64,000 nt of DNA from Pelodictyon luteolum DSM 273 (GTDB lineage: Bacteria; Bacteroidota; Chlorobiia; Chlorobiales; Chlorobiaceae), in the NCBI RefSeq assembly GCF_000012485.1, contig NC_007512.1, forward strand, positions 1,963,501 through 2,027,500, given 5' to 3'. The notes under the pieces are model-generated. The model ran no database searches. It was given only the letters and a program-made list of their open reading frames with translations, and was not told the DNA's origin. Each line of letters starts with the position of its first letter. Positions within the stretch are counted from its first letter, which is position 1. Positions 1 through 9,885 of this stretch are shown here, piece by piece. The translations under genes were made by a program, and so were the position numbers.

Positions 1-799
1 CCGCCCCGGAAATTCCGCAGGCGATGTAGAGGGCAGGGGCGACGGACTTGCCGGTCTGGCCGATCTGCTCAGAATGGGGCCGCCACCCTTCGTCGACCGC
101 CGAACGGCTGGCCCCGACCGCGCCACCGAGCAGGAGAGCAAGCCCTTCAAGCATCCGGAACCCTTCCGCGCCTCCCACTCCCCTGCCGCCGGCAACAATG
201 ATTCCAGCTTCCGAGACGTCCGGCATGCCGCTCTGGAGCACCACCTCGCGGACCAGTGCTGAGAGCCCCGTGGACTTTGTGACCGGGAGGGGAATCACCC
301 GGAGCGAGCCTCCTCCAGCCGGTGTCGGGCGTTCCGGCGGGGGGCTGAGGGTGAGGATGCGGAGCGGAGCGGAGGATGTGAACTCCCCTATCGCCGCACC
401 CGAATAAAGTGGTCGCATGGAGGGCCCGCCCGGAGCAGGGAGCCCGGAGCATCCCTGGAGCAGTGAAGCATGGAGGCGAACGGATAGCAGCGGGGCAAGG
501 TCGTGCGCAAGTGCGGTGTCGGCGAACAAAAGCTCAACGGCACCCTCCAGAGCGAGAACCTCCTGTATGAGGGCAGCGTAGCTGTACTGATTATAGAGCG
601 CAAGGGAGGGGTCGGATGCGTGGTACAGCGTCCCCTCCACAGGCGGAAGGCCGGCGGTCTCGACCGGTCCCGGAAGCACTGCTGCTACAGGGCCGGAACC
701 CGAAGCGCGGGCCCGCTCGGCAGCAAGGAGCAGAAGGTCGAGGGATGCCTTTTTCAGCTGCCCCTCGCGCTGTTCAAGAAATACAAGCACCTTTCCCAT
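1..799 (-). CDS. etfA: Electron transfer flavoprotein alpha subunit (3' end cut by window edge)
   Basis: EtfA binds the catalytic FAD and, as a heterodimer with EtfB, passes electrons between flavin dehydrogenases and a membrane or ferredoxin acceptor. The reading frame starts with ATG at 799 (MGKVLVFLEQREG) and stays open to base 1, about 266 residues, so the C-terminus lies outside the window. The last readable residues, roughly 230-266, carry the EtfA FAD-binding signature: GASRSAVDEGW, then QIGQTGKSVAP and LYIACGISGA. The start codon overlaps the etfB stop by one base (TGATG), so the two genes are translationally coupled. Identity is firm from the signature and the partner; the physiological electron donor cannot be read from the sequence. 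Confidence 0.93.
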   Translation of the reverse strand, partial: MGKVLVFLEQREGQLKKASLDLLLLAAERARASGSGPVAAVLPGPVETAGLPPVEGTLYHASDPSLALYNQYSYAALIQEVLALEGAVELLFADTALAHDLAPLLSVRLHASLLQGCSGLPAPGGPSMRPLYSGAAIGEFTSSAPLRILTLSPPPERPTPAGGGSLRVIPLPVTKSTGLSALVREVVLQSGMPDVSEAGIIVAGGRGVGGAEGFRMLEGLALLLGGAVGASRSAVDEGWRPHSEQIGQTGKSVAPALYIACGISGA

Positions 800-1548
800 C
801 AGAAGAGGCCCTCATGAGTGTTGAGCCGCCGGACAAGTTCATCCACCCCGTCAAGCATATGGCAGGGCTTTCTCTTCACAGCAGGCCGGATTGCAGAAAG
901 AGCAGCCCTCGGAGCGTGCGTCTCTGTTTGCGGCAGGATATCCACCGGTTTCTTGCGGGCTTCCATGACCCCTTTCATGCTGGTTTTACGCGGGATATTC
1001 AACCCCTTCTCAGTGCTGAACAGAACCGGCATCCCGACACTCATGTGCTCCGCTCCGCCTTCGATCTCGCGCACCAGAAGAAACGACCCGTCCGGGGCGA
1101 CATCAAGCGACACAACTGCGGAGACCGACGGCATACCGAGAAGCGCGGCAAGCATGCCCGGCACCTCACCGCTCCCGAAATCGGTCGACCGACGACCGCA
1201 GAAAACCATATCCGGCATACTGTCCCCGTACACTTCAGCGAACGCATCCCTGAGCGCAGAGGCCGTCTGCCAGGGATCGGGAGTTGCGGGACCCTCAACA
1301 ATCACCAGCCGGTCAGCACCCATGGCAAGAGATTTCCGGAGCAGCTCCTTTTTCTCGGGGGAAGCAACACTGAACACCCGCACCACTCCGCCACCCGGAC
1401 CCTCACGCATCCTGAGCGCCTCCTCGAGGGCATATTCGTCATACGGGTTCATGACCTCGCTTACCCTCGTCATGTCGAGCCGGCCGTCCTGAAAACCTAT
1501 GACGGAAGCAGTGTCGGGAACGAGGCAGACGCAGACGGCAATTTCCAT
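799..1548 (-). CDS. etfB: Electron transfer flavoprotein beta subunit
   Basis: This is the beta subunit of the ETF heterodimer, with an adenine-nucleotide-binding alpha/beta fold. The 249-residue protein begins MEIAVCVCLVPDTASVI, with early motifs RVSEVMNPYDEYALEEALRM and FCGRRSTDFGSGEVPGMLA as in EtfB/FixA proteins. ATG at 1548 is preferred over an in-frame GTG four codons upstream because family members begin at this point. The gene is followed by etfA with a one-base overlap. A hairpin at 1591-1614 lies between it and the upstream tRNA genes, so the pair probably has its own promoter in the short gap at about 1549-1590. Confidence 0.93.
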   Translation of the reverse strand: MEIAVCVCLVPDTASVIGFQDGRLDMTRVSEVMNPYDEYALEEALRMREGPGGGVVRVFSVASPEKKELLRKSLAMGADRLVIVEGPATPDPWQTASALRDAFAEVYGDSMPDMVFCGRRSTDFGSGEVPGMLAALLGMPSVSAVVSLDVAPDGSFLLVREIEGGAEHMSVGMPVLFSTEKGLNIPRKTSMKGVMEARKKPVDILPQTETHAPRAALSAIRPAVKRKPCHMLDGVDELVRRLNTHEGLF

Positions 1549-1590
1549 AGTGCACCACACTCTATCGGTTCAGAAAAGCATATCAACCAG

Positions 1591-1614
1591 AAAAGCCGCT
1601 CGAAAGCGGCTTTT
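1591..1614 (-). terminator. Hairpin terminator downstream of the tRNA-Leu gene
   Basis: A perfect 10-bp inverted repeat (1591-1600 with 1605-1614) closes a four-base CGAA loop. Read on the minus strand, the stem AGCCGCT/AGCGGCT is followed by a short T run. It sits just downstream of tRNA-Leu and upstream of etfB, so it most likely ends the tRNA transcript. The sequence is symmetric enough to work in both directions. Confidence 0.7.
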
Positions 1615-1625
1615 TCTGGGCTGTG

Positions 1626-1707
1626 TGCCCGAGAGGAGATTCGAACTCCTACACCTTGCGGCGCTACCCCCTCAAGATAGTGTGTCTACCAATTCCACCA
1701 CTCGGGC
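1626..1707 (-). tRNA. tRNA-Leu (anticodon GAG)
   Basis: An 82-nt cloverleaf on the minus strand. The acceptor stem GCCCGAG pairs with CTCGGGC at the other end, followed by discriminator A. The D-loop TGGTAGAC is present, and the anticodon stem CTATC/GGTAG holds the loop TTGAGGG, giving anticodon GAG. The TTCGAAT T-loop is normal. There is a long variable arm, as expected of a class II leucine tRNA. CCA is not encoded, so it must be added after transcription. The tRNA-Lys gene is immediately upstream on the same strand. Confidence 0.96.
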
Positions 1708-1743
1708 ACGAAACAAATTCCAACGTTCTGCAATGAACAATTG

Positions 1744-1816
1744 TGAGAATAGAAGGGCTCGAACCTTCGACCCTCTGCTTAAAAGGCAGATGCTCTACCA
1801 ACTGAGCTATATTCTC
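1744..1816 (-). tRNA. tRNA-Lys (anticodon TTT)
   Basis: A 73-nt cloverleaf on the minus strand. The acceptor GAGAATA pairs with TATTCTC, with discriminator A. The D-arm is AGCTCAGTTGGTAGAGC, the anticodon stem TCTGC/GCAGA holds loop CTTTTAA (anticodon TTT), and the T-loop is GGTTCGAGCCC. CCA is not encoded. It lies 36 nt upstream of tRNA-Leu on the same strand and is likely cotranscribed with it. Confidence 0.96.
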
Positions 1817-1854
1817 AACCTGACTTACAATCCGCTCAGCGACAACACCCGAAC

Positions 1855-1962
1855 TTACTTGTTCTGGTAACGCAGACGCTTCTTATGACGGTTCTTACGG
1901 CGCATTTTTTTGCGTTTGTGGACCGCCATCTTATGTCTTTTTCTCTTTTTTCCGCAGGGCAT
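1855..1962 (-). CDS. 35-residue very basic protein of AURKAIP1/COX24 (mS38-like) type
   Basis: A tiny gene starting with ATG at 1962 and preceded by a purine-rich Shine-Dalgarno stretch (GAGGAAAGG). The product starts MPCGKKRKRHKMAVHKRKK and is about half Lys/Arg/His, with no acidic residues. The opening MPCGKKRKRHKMA is characteristic of a small protein widespread in Bacteroidota and Chlorobiota and assigned to the AURKAIP1/COX24 C-terminal domain family, whose mitochondrial relative is small-subunit ribosomal protein mS38. A role as a ribosome-associated basic peptide is inferred from that relationship, not shown. It sits between rho and the tRNAs, all on the minus strand. Confidence 0.85.
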   Translation of the reverse strand: MPCGKKRKRHKMAVHKRKKMRRKNRHKKRLRYQNK

Positions 1963-2069
1963 GTAGTAACCTTTCCTCTTGTTTTAAAGGCTGATAATAT
2001 ATGAACTTTTTTATAAACCAAAAACAGAAAATGAAAGAATTCGCAACTTCAATCCAGATTGAACGGAAC

Positions 2070-3359
2070 TCATCGGTTCATGTACTTGAAAAACTCTTTA
2101 TTGTCCTTGGTGTCGGAGAGCTTCTCGCGCATGAACTCCATGCACTCTATCGGGTTCTTCTCGGCAAGGTACTTGCGGAGCAGCCAGGTGCGGGACAGCT
2201 CTTCCTGGCTGAAGAGCAGCTCTTCTTTACGGGTGCCGGAACGAAGGATGTCTATGGCAGGGAAGATCCTGCGTTCGCTGAGGCGGCGGTCAAGCACCAG
2301 CTCCATGTTGCCGGTACCCTTGAACTCTTCGAAGATGACATCGTCCATCCTTGAGCCGGTGTCGACGAGCGCCGTGGCTATGATGGTAAGGCTGCCTCCC
2401 TCCTCGATGTTGCGGGCTGCGCCGAAAAAGCGCTTCGGCTTGGTCAGCGCGTTGGCATCGATACCACCCGAAAGGATCTTGCCGGAGTGCGGGATGATGG
2501 TGTTGTGGGCACGGGCGAGGCGGGTGATGGAGTCAAGCAGGATCACCACATCACGGCCAACCTCGACCAGGCGCTTGGCCTTTTCCATGACCATGTCGGC
2601 CACCTGCACATGGCGCTCGGGATCTTCGTCGAAGGTCGAGCTCACCACCTCGGCCTCGACGCTGCGGGCCATGTCGGTCACCTCCTCAGGGCGCTCGTCG
2701 ATGAGGAGCACGATAAGGTAGACTTCGGGGTGGTTCTTGATGATGGCATTGGCGACCATCTGGAGAAGCATGGTCTTGCCGGTTTTGGGCTGTGCCACGA
2801 TCAGTCCCCTCTGCCCCTTGCCGATCGGGGTGAAGATGTCCATGATGCGGCCGCAGTACTCGTTCTGCTTCGTCTCGAGCTTCAGACGCTCATGCGGGAA
2901 CAGCGGGGTCAGGTTCTCGAAGAACGGCCGCTCCCGGGTAATGTCGGGATCGGCACCGTCAATGGTGTTGATCTTCAGCAGCGCGAAGAACCGTTCGCCC
3001 TCTTTCGGCGCACGCACCTGGCCGGAAACCGTGTCGCCGGTCCGCATGCTGAAGCGCTTGATCTGTGAGGGGGATACGTAGATGTCGTCGGGAGAGGAGA
3101 GGTAATTGTAGTTCGAGGAGCGGAGGAAGCCGTAGCCTTCGGGGATCACCTGCAGGACGCCGGTGTTGACCATGACATTGCCGCTTTCCGGATCGGAGCT
3201 CTTCTGCGACTGTGCTTCGATGATCTTGAAAATAAGCTCTTCTTTTCGAAGCCCTGCGGCAGAAACGCCAATCTCCTTGGCCATGGCGTTCAGCTCGTAA
3301 ACCTTCTTTTTCTGGAGCATGTTGATGTCCAGACTTGCGGCAACAGGATTGTTCGACAT
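2070..3359 (-). CDS. rho: Transcription termination factor Rho
   Basis: Rho is a hexameric RNA-dependent ATPase that releases RNA polymerase at factor-dependent terminators. The 429-residue protein has the usual layout: an N-terminal helical Rho_N region (1-50), a cold-shock/OB RNA-binding domain (about 60-130, with [22 protein letters not shown]), and a RecA-type ATPase core. The Walker A is [12 protein letters not shown] (about 189-200), the Walker B and arginine-rich segment is [14 protein letters not shown], and the Q/R-loops follow ([11 protein letters not shown]). Length and motif order are normal. It has no glycine/asparagine-rich insertion of the kind seen in some Bacteroidota Rho proteins. 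ATG at 3359 is well placed. Confidence 0.97.
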   Translation of the reverse strand: MSNNPVAASLDINMLQKKKVYELNAMAKEIGVSAAGLRKEELIFKIIEAQSQKSSDPESGNVMVNTGVLQVIPEGYGFLRSSNYNYLSSPDDIYVSPSQIKRFSMRTGDTVSGQVRAPKEGERFFALLKINTIDGADPDITRERPFFENLTPLFPHERLKLETKQNEYCGRIMDIFTPIGKGQRGLIVAQPKTGKTMLLQMVANAIIKNHPEVYLIVLLIDERPEEVTDMARSVEAEVVSSTFDEDPERHVQVADMVMEKAKRLVEVGRDVVILLDSITRLARAHNTIIPHSGKILSGGIDANALTKPKRFFGAARNIEEGGSLTIIATALVDTGSRMDDVIFEEFKGTGNMELVLDRRLSERRIFPAIDILRSGTRKEELLFSQEELSRTWLLRKYLAEKNPIECMEFMREKLSDTKDNKEFFKYMNR

Positions 3360-3624
3360 TTTTTCGGTGTGCTTGTGTTAAGCGCCCTTTGGTGCGCCTT
3401 TTAATACATGATGGAGAGGAAAAAGGAAGTCCCGAAACCCGCATGCGGACGGCAGTACGCCATTTAATGGCATGGAATGGGAACAATCGGGGAATAGCTG
3501 TATTGGCAATGGGATAGTGTCGTGAAGAGGATCCTTCGGGATGCTTCTCCCTGAGCATTGAAGCCAGGTTCGTTTAAGCGCAGATCCTGATTGAATATAC
3601 AACTTTTTCGATAAAAAAACCTGT

Positions 3625-4926
3625 TCACCCGGCCTTCCCCGCTGTTCCTTTTTCAAGCAGGGCTCCGGCCAGATAAAAAGACCCCGTAATAAGAATAAGC
3701 GAATCCGGCGAGGCCTCTTCCCGAAGGAACTGCAGCGCCTCGGGCGGCGAGGAAAACGCGACCGCTTCAGCCCCTAGGCCGCGGCATATTTCCGCCAGTT
3801 CTTCAGATGCAACACCCCGCTCACTCGGAAGTCCGGTAGTGGCGAACCGGCACCGGAGCCGCATGAGTTCCCTGATCATCGATTCCGAATCCTTGTCGGA
3901 AACAAGACCGAAGAGCACCCGGGCGTCCCGGTACCGGGAAAGAAACGGCATGAGGGCATCGACGGTGGCCCTCATGCCGTCGGCATTGTGCGACACGTCG
4001 AGGAAGGTGTCCGGCCGGTGTCCCAGAAGTTCAAGGCGTCCGCGGTAGCCTGTCGAAGCAAGCGCGTCGAGCCCCTCCCGCACCGCTTCCGGCCCCACGC
4101 CGGCGTCTTCAGCCACCGCAACCGCAGTCGCGATACCCGGCGCATGGAACGCACCCGTCACAGGGACCCTGAGCCCCTTATAGTGACAGGAGGCAGTCAC
4201 GACATCCAGCTGCAGCAGCCCCGGCTCAGCCACGACACCCCCGAAACTGAAATCCCGCCCCACCACCTGCAGCGGAGCGCCACACCCCTGTGCCGCATCC
4301 CTGACGGGTCCGAACGCCTCCGACTGACCGGGGTCAGCGTCGGGATTGATTGAGGTGAACACCCGGGAGGAGGGCTTGATGATGGCCGCCTTCTCCCCGG
4401 CAATGGCACTGATCGTGGAGCCGAGCCATTCGGTATGATCAAGTCCGATCCTGGTGAGCACCGCATAGTCGGACTCAACCACGTTCGTCGCATCCAGCCG
4501 GCCGCCCATCCCCGTTTCAAGCACCGACACCTCCACACCGCAGTCGGCGAACCAGGCAAAGGCGATGGCTGTCGTCACCTCGAAAAACGTCGATTGATGC
4601 TCCAGTGCGGCAGGCTTCAAAAGGGTGGCGTAACGGGCGGCAGCATCTTCCGGGATCCTCCGTCCGTCGATCCGTATCCGCTCAGTGAAGTCGACAAGGT
4701 GTGGAGAAGTGTAGAGCGCCGTCTTCTTCCCCGCAGCCGTGAACATCGATGCCATGGCCGATGCGGCCGTTCCCTTCCCGTTCGTTCCCGCCACATGCAC
4801 CACCATGCCGAGACTGCGCTCGGGCGAGCCTGCTGCCTGGAGAAGCATGCGCACCCGCTCGAGGCCCGGTTTGATGCCGAAGCGGTGAAGGGGAAACAGA
4901 AAATCAAGCGTTTCCTGGTAGGTCAC
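3625..4926 (-). CDS. folC: Folylpolyglutamate synthase / dihydrofolate synthase
   Basis: FolC adds glutamate to dihydropteroate and folates in the cytoplasm. The P-loop VVHVAGTNGKGTAASAM and the downstream ETGMGGRLDATNVV (Mg and substrate loop) are both classical FolC signatures. The C-terminal domain contains DVSHNADGMRAT. I place the start at GTG 4926 (product reading MTYQETLDFLFPLHRFGI), because FolC proteins begin close to this segment. An in-frame TTG at 4956 would add ten residues and overlap ruvA by 20 nt. With the GTG start, the gene follows ruvA by 10 nt on the same strand. Length is about 433 aa, normal for the family. Confidence 0.93.
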   Translation of the reverse strand: MTYQETLDFLFPLHRFGIKPGLERVRMLLQAAGSPERSLGMVVHVAGTNGKGTAASAMASMFTAAGKKTALYTSPHLVDFTERIRIDGRRIPEDAAARYATLLKPAALEHQSTFFEVTTAIAFAWFADCGVEVSVLETGMGGRLDATNVVESDYAVLTRIGLDHTEWLGSTISAIAGEKAAIIKPSSRVFTSINPDADPGQSEAFGPVRDAAQGCGAPLQVVGRDFSFGGVVAEPGLLQLDVVTASCHYKGLRVPVTGAFHAPGIATAVAVAEDAGVGPEAVREGLDALASTGYRGRLELLGHRPDTFLDVSHNADGMRATVDALMPFLSRYRDARVLFGLVSDKDSESMIRELMRLRCRFATTGLPSERGVASEELAEICRGLGAEAVAFSSPPEALQFLREEASPDSLILITGSFYLAGALLEKGTAGKAG

Positions 4927-4936
4927 GGGGTAACGG

Positions 4937-5539
4937 CTAACGGTTATGCATAGCAAGCAGTGCCGACTTCACCACATCCTCGACACTCCCGCCGGGGTTC
5001 GCTTCAAGCACCCCTGCAACCGCCTGCTGGGCAGCAGTTCGGGAGAAGCCGAGTGTCAGAAGGGCGTTTGTGGCGTCCTCTCGTATTCCGCACTGAACCG
5101 CGCCGGCCGGAGTGGCGGCGGCGCCTGGAGGAGAGAGCTTCAAAATCCTGTCGCGCAGTTCGAGGATGATGCGCGCCGCCGTCTTGCGGCCGACGCCGGT
5201 CACGCCAAACAGTCGTTCAGGCGCATTGGCGAGGATGGCCTCATGGACCTCCGCGACCGGAAGCCCCGAAAGCACTGCAAGGGCGAGCTTCGGGCCAACG
5301 CCGGAGACAAGGAGGAGCAGGCGGAACAGCTGCTTTTCCTCTTCACTTGAAAAACCGTAGAGCTGGAGAGCATCCTCCCGGACGGAAAGATGCGTATAGA
5401 GGATGGCCTCATTGCCCGCCTGGGGAAGGCTGCGGGAAGTGCCGGTGGAAATGAGGAACCGGTATGCAATGCCCGATACCTCGAGAACCGCCTCTTCAGG
5501 CAGGACAGAAACGACCCTGCCGCGGAAATATGCGTACAT
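4937..5539 (-). CDS. ruvA: Holliday junction DNA helicase subunit RuvA
   Basis: RuvA recognises four-way junctions and loads the RuvB motor. The 200-residue length is standard. The N-terminal OB domain starts [21 protein letters not shown]. Two helix-hairpin-helix segments follow ([20 protein letters not shown] and [20 protein letters not shown]), then a flexible linker of Ala/Pro and a C-terminal three-helix domain with [16 protein letters not shown]. ruvB is not adjacent. The gene lies between rpsT (upstream) and folC (downstream), all on the minus strand. Confidence 0.95.
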   Translation of the reverse strand: MYAYFRGRVVSVLPEEAVLEVSGIAYRFLISTGTSRSLPQAGNEAILYTHLSVREDALQLYGFSSEEEKQLFRLLLLVSGVGPKLALAVLSGLPVAEVHEAILANAPERLFGVTGVGRKTAARIILELRDRILKLSPPGAAATPAGAVQCGIREDATNALLTLGFSRTAAQQAVAGVLEANPGGSVEDVVKSALLAMHNR

Positions 5540-5580
5540 GGAAGACAGTGGAAGCCCGGCCCCGGAGGGCCGGACGCGGG

Positions 5581-5856
5581 TTACTCGGCCTCGGCGTAGC
5601 CGTTGAACAGGCGTGTAAGCTGCGACTTCTTGCGCGATGCCTTATTGGCGTGGATGTAGCTCTTCACGCCCAGACGGTCGAGCTTCTGGACGGCGGAACG
5701 GTAGGCAGACTCGACCTCGGACTTGGCTGCACGGGCCTCGATGAGTTTCTGCATGTTCTTGATCAGGGTCTTCAGCTCTTTTTTGCGAGCCCTGTTCCTG
5801 GCATTCCTTCTTTCAGACTGACGCAGTCTTTTTTCAGCCGACTTGTGTAAAGGCAT
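5581..5856 (-). CDS. rpsT: 30S ribosomal protein S20
   Basis: bS20 is a small helical protein that binds 16S rRNA. The 91-residue product begins [21 protein letters not shown] and is rich in Lys/Arg/Ala, with the typical coiled segments [12 protein letters not shown] and [14 protein letters not shown]. Length is normal. The start ATG at 5856 faces the plus-strand phosphohexomutase gene at 6091, leaving a 234-bp divergent promoter region. Confidence 0.96.
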   Translation of the reverse strand: MPLHKSAEKRLRQSERRNARNRARKKELKTLIKNMQKLIEARAAKSEVESAYRSAVQKLDRLGVKSYIHANKASRKKSQLTRLFNGYAEAE

Positions 5857-6090
5857 AAATCGATCGCTCTTGATGAAAATTGATGTAACGAAACCCGGGT
5901 GTCCACCTGAATCCCGGCATCACACCGGAACCCGATAACAAAGGGCATGTAATATAGCAGAAGCATGCAAAAAATCAAAAACCCATCCCCTCTTTTTTCT
6001 TATATTGGCCCAAAACGTCCACCGGCACGGCAACACCCGCATACATAAAGAAATAAGCAGCTCCCGACGCAACCCATATCTCTCCTCCGC

Positions 6091-7503
6091 ATGAGCCTGA
6101 TGATCAGCGTTTCCGGCATCAGGGGTGTCGTAGGCGAAAGCCTCACCCCGAAAAACCTCACAGCATTCAGCATGGCCTTTGCCCGATGGATCTCGGCCGA
6201 CCGGGTCCGCCGGGGAAAGACTGAGGGGAAAGCCCGCATCGTCATCGGCCGCGACACACGGCCGACAGGCCCCGCCATCCTCGGCCTCGTCGAGAACGCC
6301 CTTGCCCTCTCCGGATGCGATGTGCTGGACATCGGGGTAGCAACTACCCCGACCGTGGAGCTTGCCGTCACGGAGGAAGGTGCCGACGGAGGCCTCATCA
6401 TCACCGCATCGCACAACCCCGTCAAGTGGAACGCGCTGAAGATGCTCAACAGCCGCGGAGAGTTCCTAGACGCCGCCGAAGTAGAGGAACTGCTCCGGAT
6501 TGCTGCTGAAGACGCGCCGGAAAGTGCGGGGTGGGACGCCATCGGGACCATCAGCGAAAGCCGCCGCCATGACGGCCTCCATATCGAAAAGATCCTCCGG
6601 CTGCCCTTCATCAACCCCGAAGCCATCAAAAAAGAAGGGTTCCGGGTGCTTGTCGACTGCGTCGAAGGCGCTGGCGCCTCAATCGTCCCCGAACTCTGCC
6701 GCCAGCTCGGCGTCAAGGAAATCATTCCTGTAGCCTGCGGCGGAACCGGCATCTTCCCGCGCAACCCCGAACCCATTGAAGAGAACCTGCAGTCGAGCAT
6801 CGCAGCCCTGAAGGAATCGGGTGCCGACTTCGCACTCGTCGTCGACCCTGATGTCGACCGCCTCGCCCTCATCAATGAAGACGGCACCCTCTTCGGCGAA
6901 GAGTACACCCTCGTCGCCTGCGCCGACTTCCATCTCCGCCACAGCCCCGGCCCCGTCGCCAACAACCTTTCCAGCAGCCGCGCACTCCGCGACATCGCAG
7001 AACGCTACGGGGTAGCATGTTACAGCGGCAAGGTCGGCGAAGCCAACGTGACCGAAGTCATGAAGGCCAAAGGAGCCGTCATCGGCGGCGAGGGCAACGG
7101 AGGGGTCATCCTCCCGGAGCTCCATTACGGCCGCGACGCCCTCGTCGCCATCGCCATCTTCCTCCAGGCGTTCGCCCTCTGGCGCCAGAGCCACCCCCGT
7201 GGCCCCCTGTCGGCGTTCAGGAAAGAGTTTCCGGACTATGAGATGTCAAAGCAGAAGGTCGAACTCGGCAAAAACGGCCGCGAAAAGCTCCCCGAGCTCT
7301 TCGACGCTGTCAGGAACAAGTTTCCGGATGCGGCCGTGGACATGCAGGACGGCCTGAAGCTCGACTTCCCGAAGAGCTGGGTACACCTCCGCCCCTCCAA
7401 CACCGAACCGATCGTGCGCATTTACTCCGAGGCCCCCACGAAAGAAGAGGCAGAAGCGCTGGCAACCTCGGTACAGAGCACCCTGGAATCGCTCAATGGG
7501 TAA
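6091..7503 (+). CDS. Phosphohexomutase (phosphoglucosamine mutase / phosphomannomutase family)
   Basis: An alpha-D-phosphohexomutase, 470 aa, that interconverts sugar 6- and 1-phosphates. The catalytic phosphoserine loop is [10 protein letters not shown] with Ser107. The Mg site is [10 protein letters not shown] (Asp252, 254, 256). The sugar-specificity loop is GGEGNGG (about 332-338), and the phosphate-binding loop [14 protein letters not shown] lies near the C-terminus. GEGNGG rather than the GEQSGH-like loop of typical bacterial GlmM makes substrate assignment uncertain: GlcN-6-P for peptidoglycan/LPS or Man/Glc are all possible. The stop overlaps the start of the next ABC transporter gene by 8 nt, suggesting coupling. 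Confidence 0.88.
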   Translation: MSLMISVSGIRGVVGESLTPKNLTAFSMAFARWISADRVRRGKTEGKARIVIGRDTRPTGPAILGLVENALALSGCDVLDIGVATTPTVELAVTEEGADGGLIITASHNPVKWNALKMLNSRGEFLDAAEVEELLRIAAEDAPESAGWDAIGTISESRRHDGLHIEKILRLPFINPEAIKKEGFRVLVDCVEGAGASIVPELCRQLGVKEIIPVACGGTGIFPRNPEPIEENLQSSIAALKESGADFALVVDPDVDRLALINEDGTLFGEEYTLVACADFHLRHSPGPVANNLSSSRALRDIAERYGVACYSGKVGEANVTEVMKAKGAVIGGEGNGGVILPELHYGRDALVAIAIFLQAFALWRQSHPRGPLSAFRKEFPDYEMSKQKVELGKNGREKLPELFDAVRNKFPDAAVDMQDGLKLDFPKSWVHLRPSNTEPIVRIYSEAPTKEEAEALATSVQSTLESLNG

Positions 7504-9331
7504 AGGGCCAAGAGGGCAGGGCGGATTCACGACCCAGCAGGACGACACTCTCCATGGCCGGAAAAAGGGGTCGGTGGACAGCTATATCGTCTCCCGCCTG
7601 CTCCAGTACATCAAGCCGCTCAAGGGGCTTGTCGCAACGGCGATCATCATAACCGTCGGCGGCTCGTTCCTCGGCCCCCTGCGCCCCTACCTCACGAAAG
7701 TCGCCATCGACGACCACATCTCTAAAGGGGACCTCCAGGGGCTGGGGGCCATCAGCCTCATTCTCGGCGCCGTCATACTGCTCGACGGCATCAAGCAGTA
7801 CGCCGCCACATGGCTCGCCCAGGTCATCGGCCAGAAAGCGGTATTCAACATCCGCATGGACGTGTTCCGCCACCTCCAGAAACTCCCCGCCCGCTTCTAC
7901 GACCGCAACCCCATCGGCCGGCTCATCACCCGAACGACCAATGACATCGAGTCCCTGAACGAACTGCTCTCGAGCGGCATCGTCACCATCCTCGGCGACA
8001 CGCTCCAGCTCGTCTTCATCGTAGGGATCATGGTATGGATCGACTGGCAGCTCACGCTGGTGGTGCTTGCCATCCTGCCGCTCATGCTCTACGCCACCGT
8101 CTTCTTCAAGAGCCGGGTCCGCATCGCATTCCAGGACGTGCGTACCCATGTCGCCCGGCTCAACACCTTTTTCCAGGAACATATCACCGGCATGGCGATC
8201 GTGCAGCTCTTCAACCGCCAGGAGCGGGAAAGCGAAGCGTACGCCGCAATCAACCGCGACCACCGCGATGCCAACATCCGCACTGTCTTCTACTTCTCCA
8301 TCTACTACCCCCTCATCGAAACCCTCAGCGCCGTAGCCGCAGGCCTGGTGATCTGGTACAGCGGTGTACGCCTCCTGAAGGCCGATCTCACCATCGGTAT
8401 CGTCATCTCGTTCGTACAGTACATCTCGCTCTTCTTCCGTCCCCTGCAGCACCTGTCCGACAAGTTCAACACCATGCAGACAGCCATTGCCAGCTCAGAC
8501 CGCATCTTCCGGCTGCTCGACGAAAAGGAAGGCCTTGAGGATGAGGGTGAAAAGGACGCCGCGTCCCCCCTCGATACCTTCACCGGCAGCATCGAGTTCA
8601 AGAACGTCTGGTTCGCCTATGAGCATGAGAACTGGGTTCTGAGGGACGTCTCCTTCAGTATCCGGCACGGGGAAAAGATTGCCATCGTCGGCGCCACCGG
8701 CAGCGGAAAGACCACCATCATCAACATCCTCTCGCGCCTCTACCCCTACCAGCAGGGCGAAGTCCTCGTTGACGGCATCCGGCTCGAAGAGATCCCCCAG
8801 CAGTCTCTGCGCAGCCTTGTCGGCGTGGTCATGCAGGACGTGTTCCTCTTCTCCGGCACCATTCAGGAGAACCTCGCGTTCGGCAACCCTTCCGTGCCTT
8901 TTGAAACGCTCCGTCAAGCCGCAGAAACGGTCGGCGCCGACCGGTTCATCCGGAAACTTCCCGGCGGCTACAGCTACCGCGTCCTTGAAAACGGCACCGG
9001 CCTGTCAACCGGCCAGAAACAGCTCATCGCCTTCGTCCGCGCCCTGCTCTACAACCCCGAGATCCTCGTCCTCGACGAAGCCACCAGCTCTGTCGACACC
9101 GAAACCGAAGGGCTCATCGACCGCGCCACCGAGCGGCTCATGAAAGACCGCACATCCATCATCATCGCCCACCGCCTCTCCAGCGTGCAGAAAGCAGACC
9201 GCATCATCGTCCTGCACAAAGGGGTCATCCGCGAAACCGGTTCCCATCAGGAACTGTTGAAAGAGCGCGGACTCTACCACAAGCTCTACCTCCTGCAGCA
9301 CCCCGAGACCCTTACCGCCGAAGGCGCGTAA
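7496..9331 (+). CDS. ABC exporter, MsbA/multidrug type half-transporter
   Basis: A fused membrane-ATPase half transporter of 611 aa. The N-terminal part (about 40-340) holds six hydrophobic segments with the ABC-exporter coupling region ([19 protein letters not shown]). The ATPase domain has Walker [11 protein letters not shown] (about 398-407), a Q-loop ([16 protein letters not shown]), the signature in the variant form LSTGQKQL, Walker [17 protein letters not shown], and an H-loop (IIIAHRLSS). The LSTGQ variant is known in some exporters and does not by itself predict loss of activity. The start overlaps the preceding phosphohexomutase gene. The substrate is unknown; lipids or drugs are usual for this subfamily. 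Confidence 0.9.
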   Translation: MGKGPRGQGGFTTQQDDTLHGRKKGSVDSYIVSRLLQYIKPLKGLVATAIIITVGGSFLGPLRPYLTKVAIDDHISKGDLQGLGAISLILGAVILLDGIKQYAATWLAQVIGQKAVFNIRMDVFRHLQKLPARFYDRNPIGRLITRTTNDIESLNELLSSGIVTILGDTLQLVFIVGIMVWIDWQLTLVVLAILPLMLYATVFFKSRVRIAFQDVRTHVARLNTFFQEHITGMAIVQLFNRQERESEAYAAINRDHRDANIRTVFYFSIYYPLIETLSAVAAGLVIWYSGVRLLKADLTIGIVISFVQYISLFFRPLQHLSDKFNTMQTAIASSDRIFRLLDEKEGLEDEGEKDAASPLDTFTGSIEFKNVWFAYEHENWVLRDVSFSIRHGEKIAIVGATGSGKTTIINILSRLYPYQQGEVLVDGIRLEEIPQQSLRSLVGVVMQDVFLFSGTIQENLAFGNPSVPFETLRQAAETVGADRFIRKLPGGYSYRVLENGTGLSTGQKQLIAFVRALLYNPEILVLDEATSSVDTETEGLIDRATERLMKDRTSIIIAHRLSSVQKADRIIVLHKGVIRETGSHQELLKERGLYHKLYLLQHPETLTAEGA

Positions 9332-9521
9332 AGCAAAACGCTTGCGGCTACGACCGCTCAGTACTGCAACACTCCCCCTGTCAGTGGTACTGACCGAAAA
9401 TCCCGCGGCAGTCGCCGCCCCCTCCACAACGGTTACCATCGAGCCCTATGGTTTTCCTTTTTCATGTATATATTAAAGTATGAGGCTCAGCTGTACTCCT
9501 CTACCAAACAGGAAGGCTCAA

Positions 9522-9538
9522 GTGACTGCTTCTGTCAC
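9522..9538. promoter_or_regulatory. Inverted repeat upstream of the MntA-type gene (possible operator)
   Basis: GTGAC at 9522-9526 and its complement GTCAC at 9534-9538 flank a seven-base spacer, with a further GTCAC eight bases downstream. The site lies about 55 bp before the nucleotidyltransferase start in a 260-bp gap that is otherwise empty. Autoregulation is common for such two-gene modules, but this site is only a guess from symmetry. Confidence 0.3.
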
Positions 9539-9591
9539 GGGCTCAGTCACGTTATGATACTATTGATGCGTACAGTCAGACTGGAGGCTAT

Positions 9592-9885
9592 ATGATGAAC
9601 AAACAAAGCGCTCTCGAACTGCTGAGCAGCAGCAAGCCTGAACTGCAAGCCCGTTTCGGTGTAGTCAGGCTGGCGTTGTTCGGTTCTACTTCCCGCAATA
9701 CGGCAACCAGTGAAAGCGATGTTGATGTGTTGGTTGCTTTCGACGGACCTGCCACCGCCAAACGCTATTTCGGGGTGCAGTTCTTTCTTGAAGACCTCCT
9801 TGGCCGCCCGGTAGATCTGGTCACTGAAAAAGCCCTTCGAACAGAGTTACGCCCATTTATAGAACGGGAGCAGATCAATGTCTGA
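9592..9885 (+). CDS. MntA-type minimal nucleotidyltransferase antitoxin
   Basis: A 97-residue protein of the minimal nucleotidyltransferase family. The GSX10DXD active-site pattern is complete: Gly31-Ser32 in ALFGSTSRNTATSESDVDVL and Asp43/Asp45. A third region, LLGRPVDLVTEKAL, follows. In MntA-HepT modules this protein AMPylates and neutralises a HEPN RNase toxin encoded by an overlapping downstream gene. A good Shine-Dalgarno (GGAGG) precedes ATG 9592. Its stop overlaps, by 8 nt, an ATG that begins a HepT-like opening but terminates after 15 codons. The antitoxin therefore appears to be an orphan. Confidence 0.85.
   Translation: MMNKQSALELLSSSKPELQARFGVVRLALFGSTSRNTATSESDVDVLVAFDGPATAKRYFGVQFFLEDLLGRPVDLVTEKALRTELRPFIEREQINV

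Noticed and set aside
4926..4956. TTG 4956 as folC start
   Set aside because: It would overlap ruvA by 20 nt and add ten residues not typical of FolC; GTG 4926 fits the family opening better.
6000..6995. Minus-strand open frame of 331 codons opposite the phosphohexomutase gene
   Set aside because: Composition is typical of an antisense shadow (Ser/Arg-rich), and the plus strand encodes a complete phosphohexomutase.
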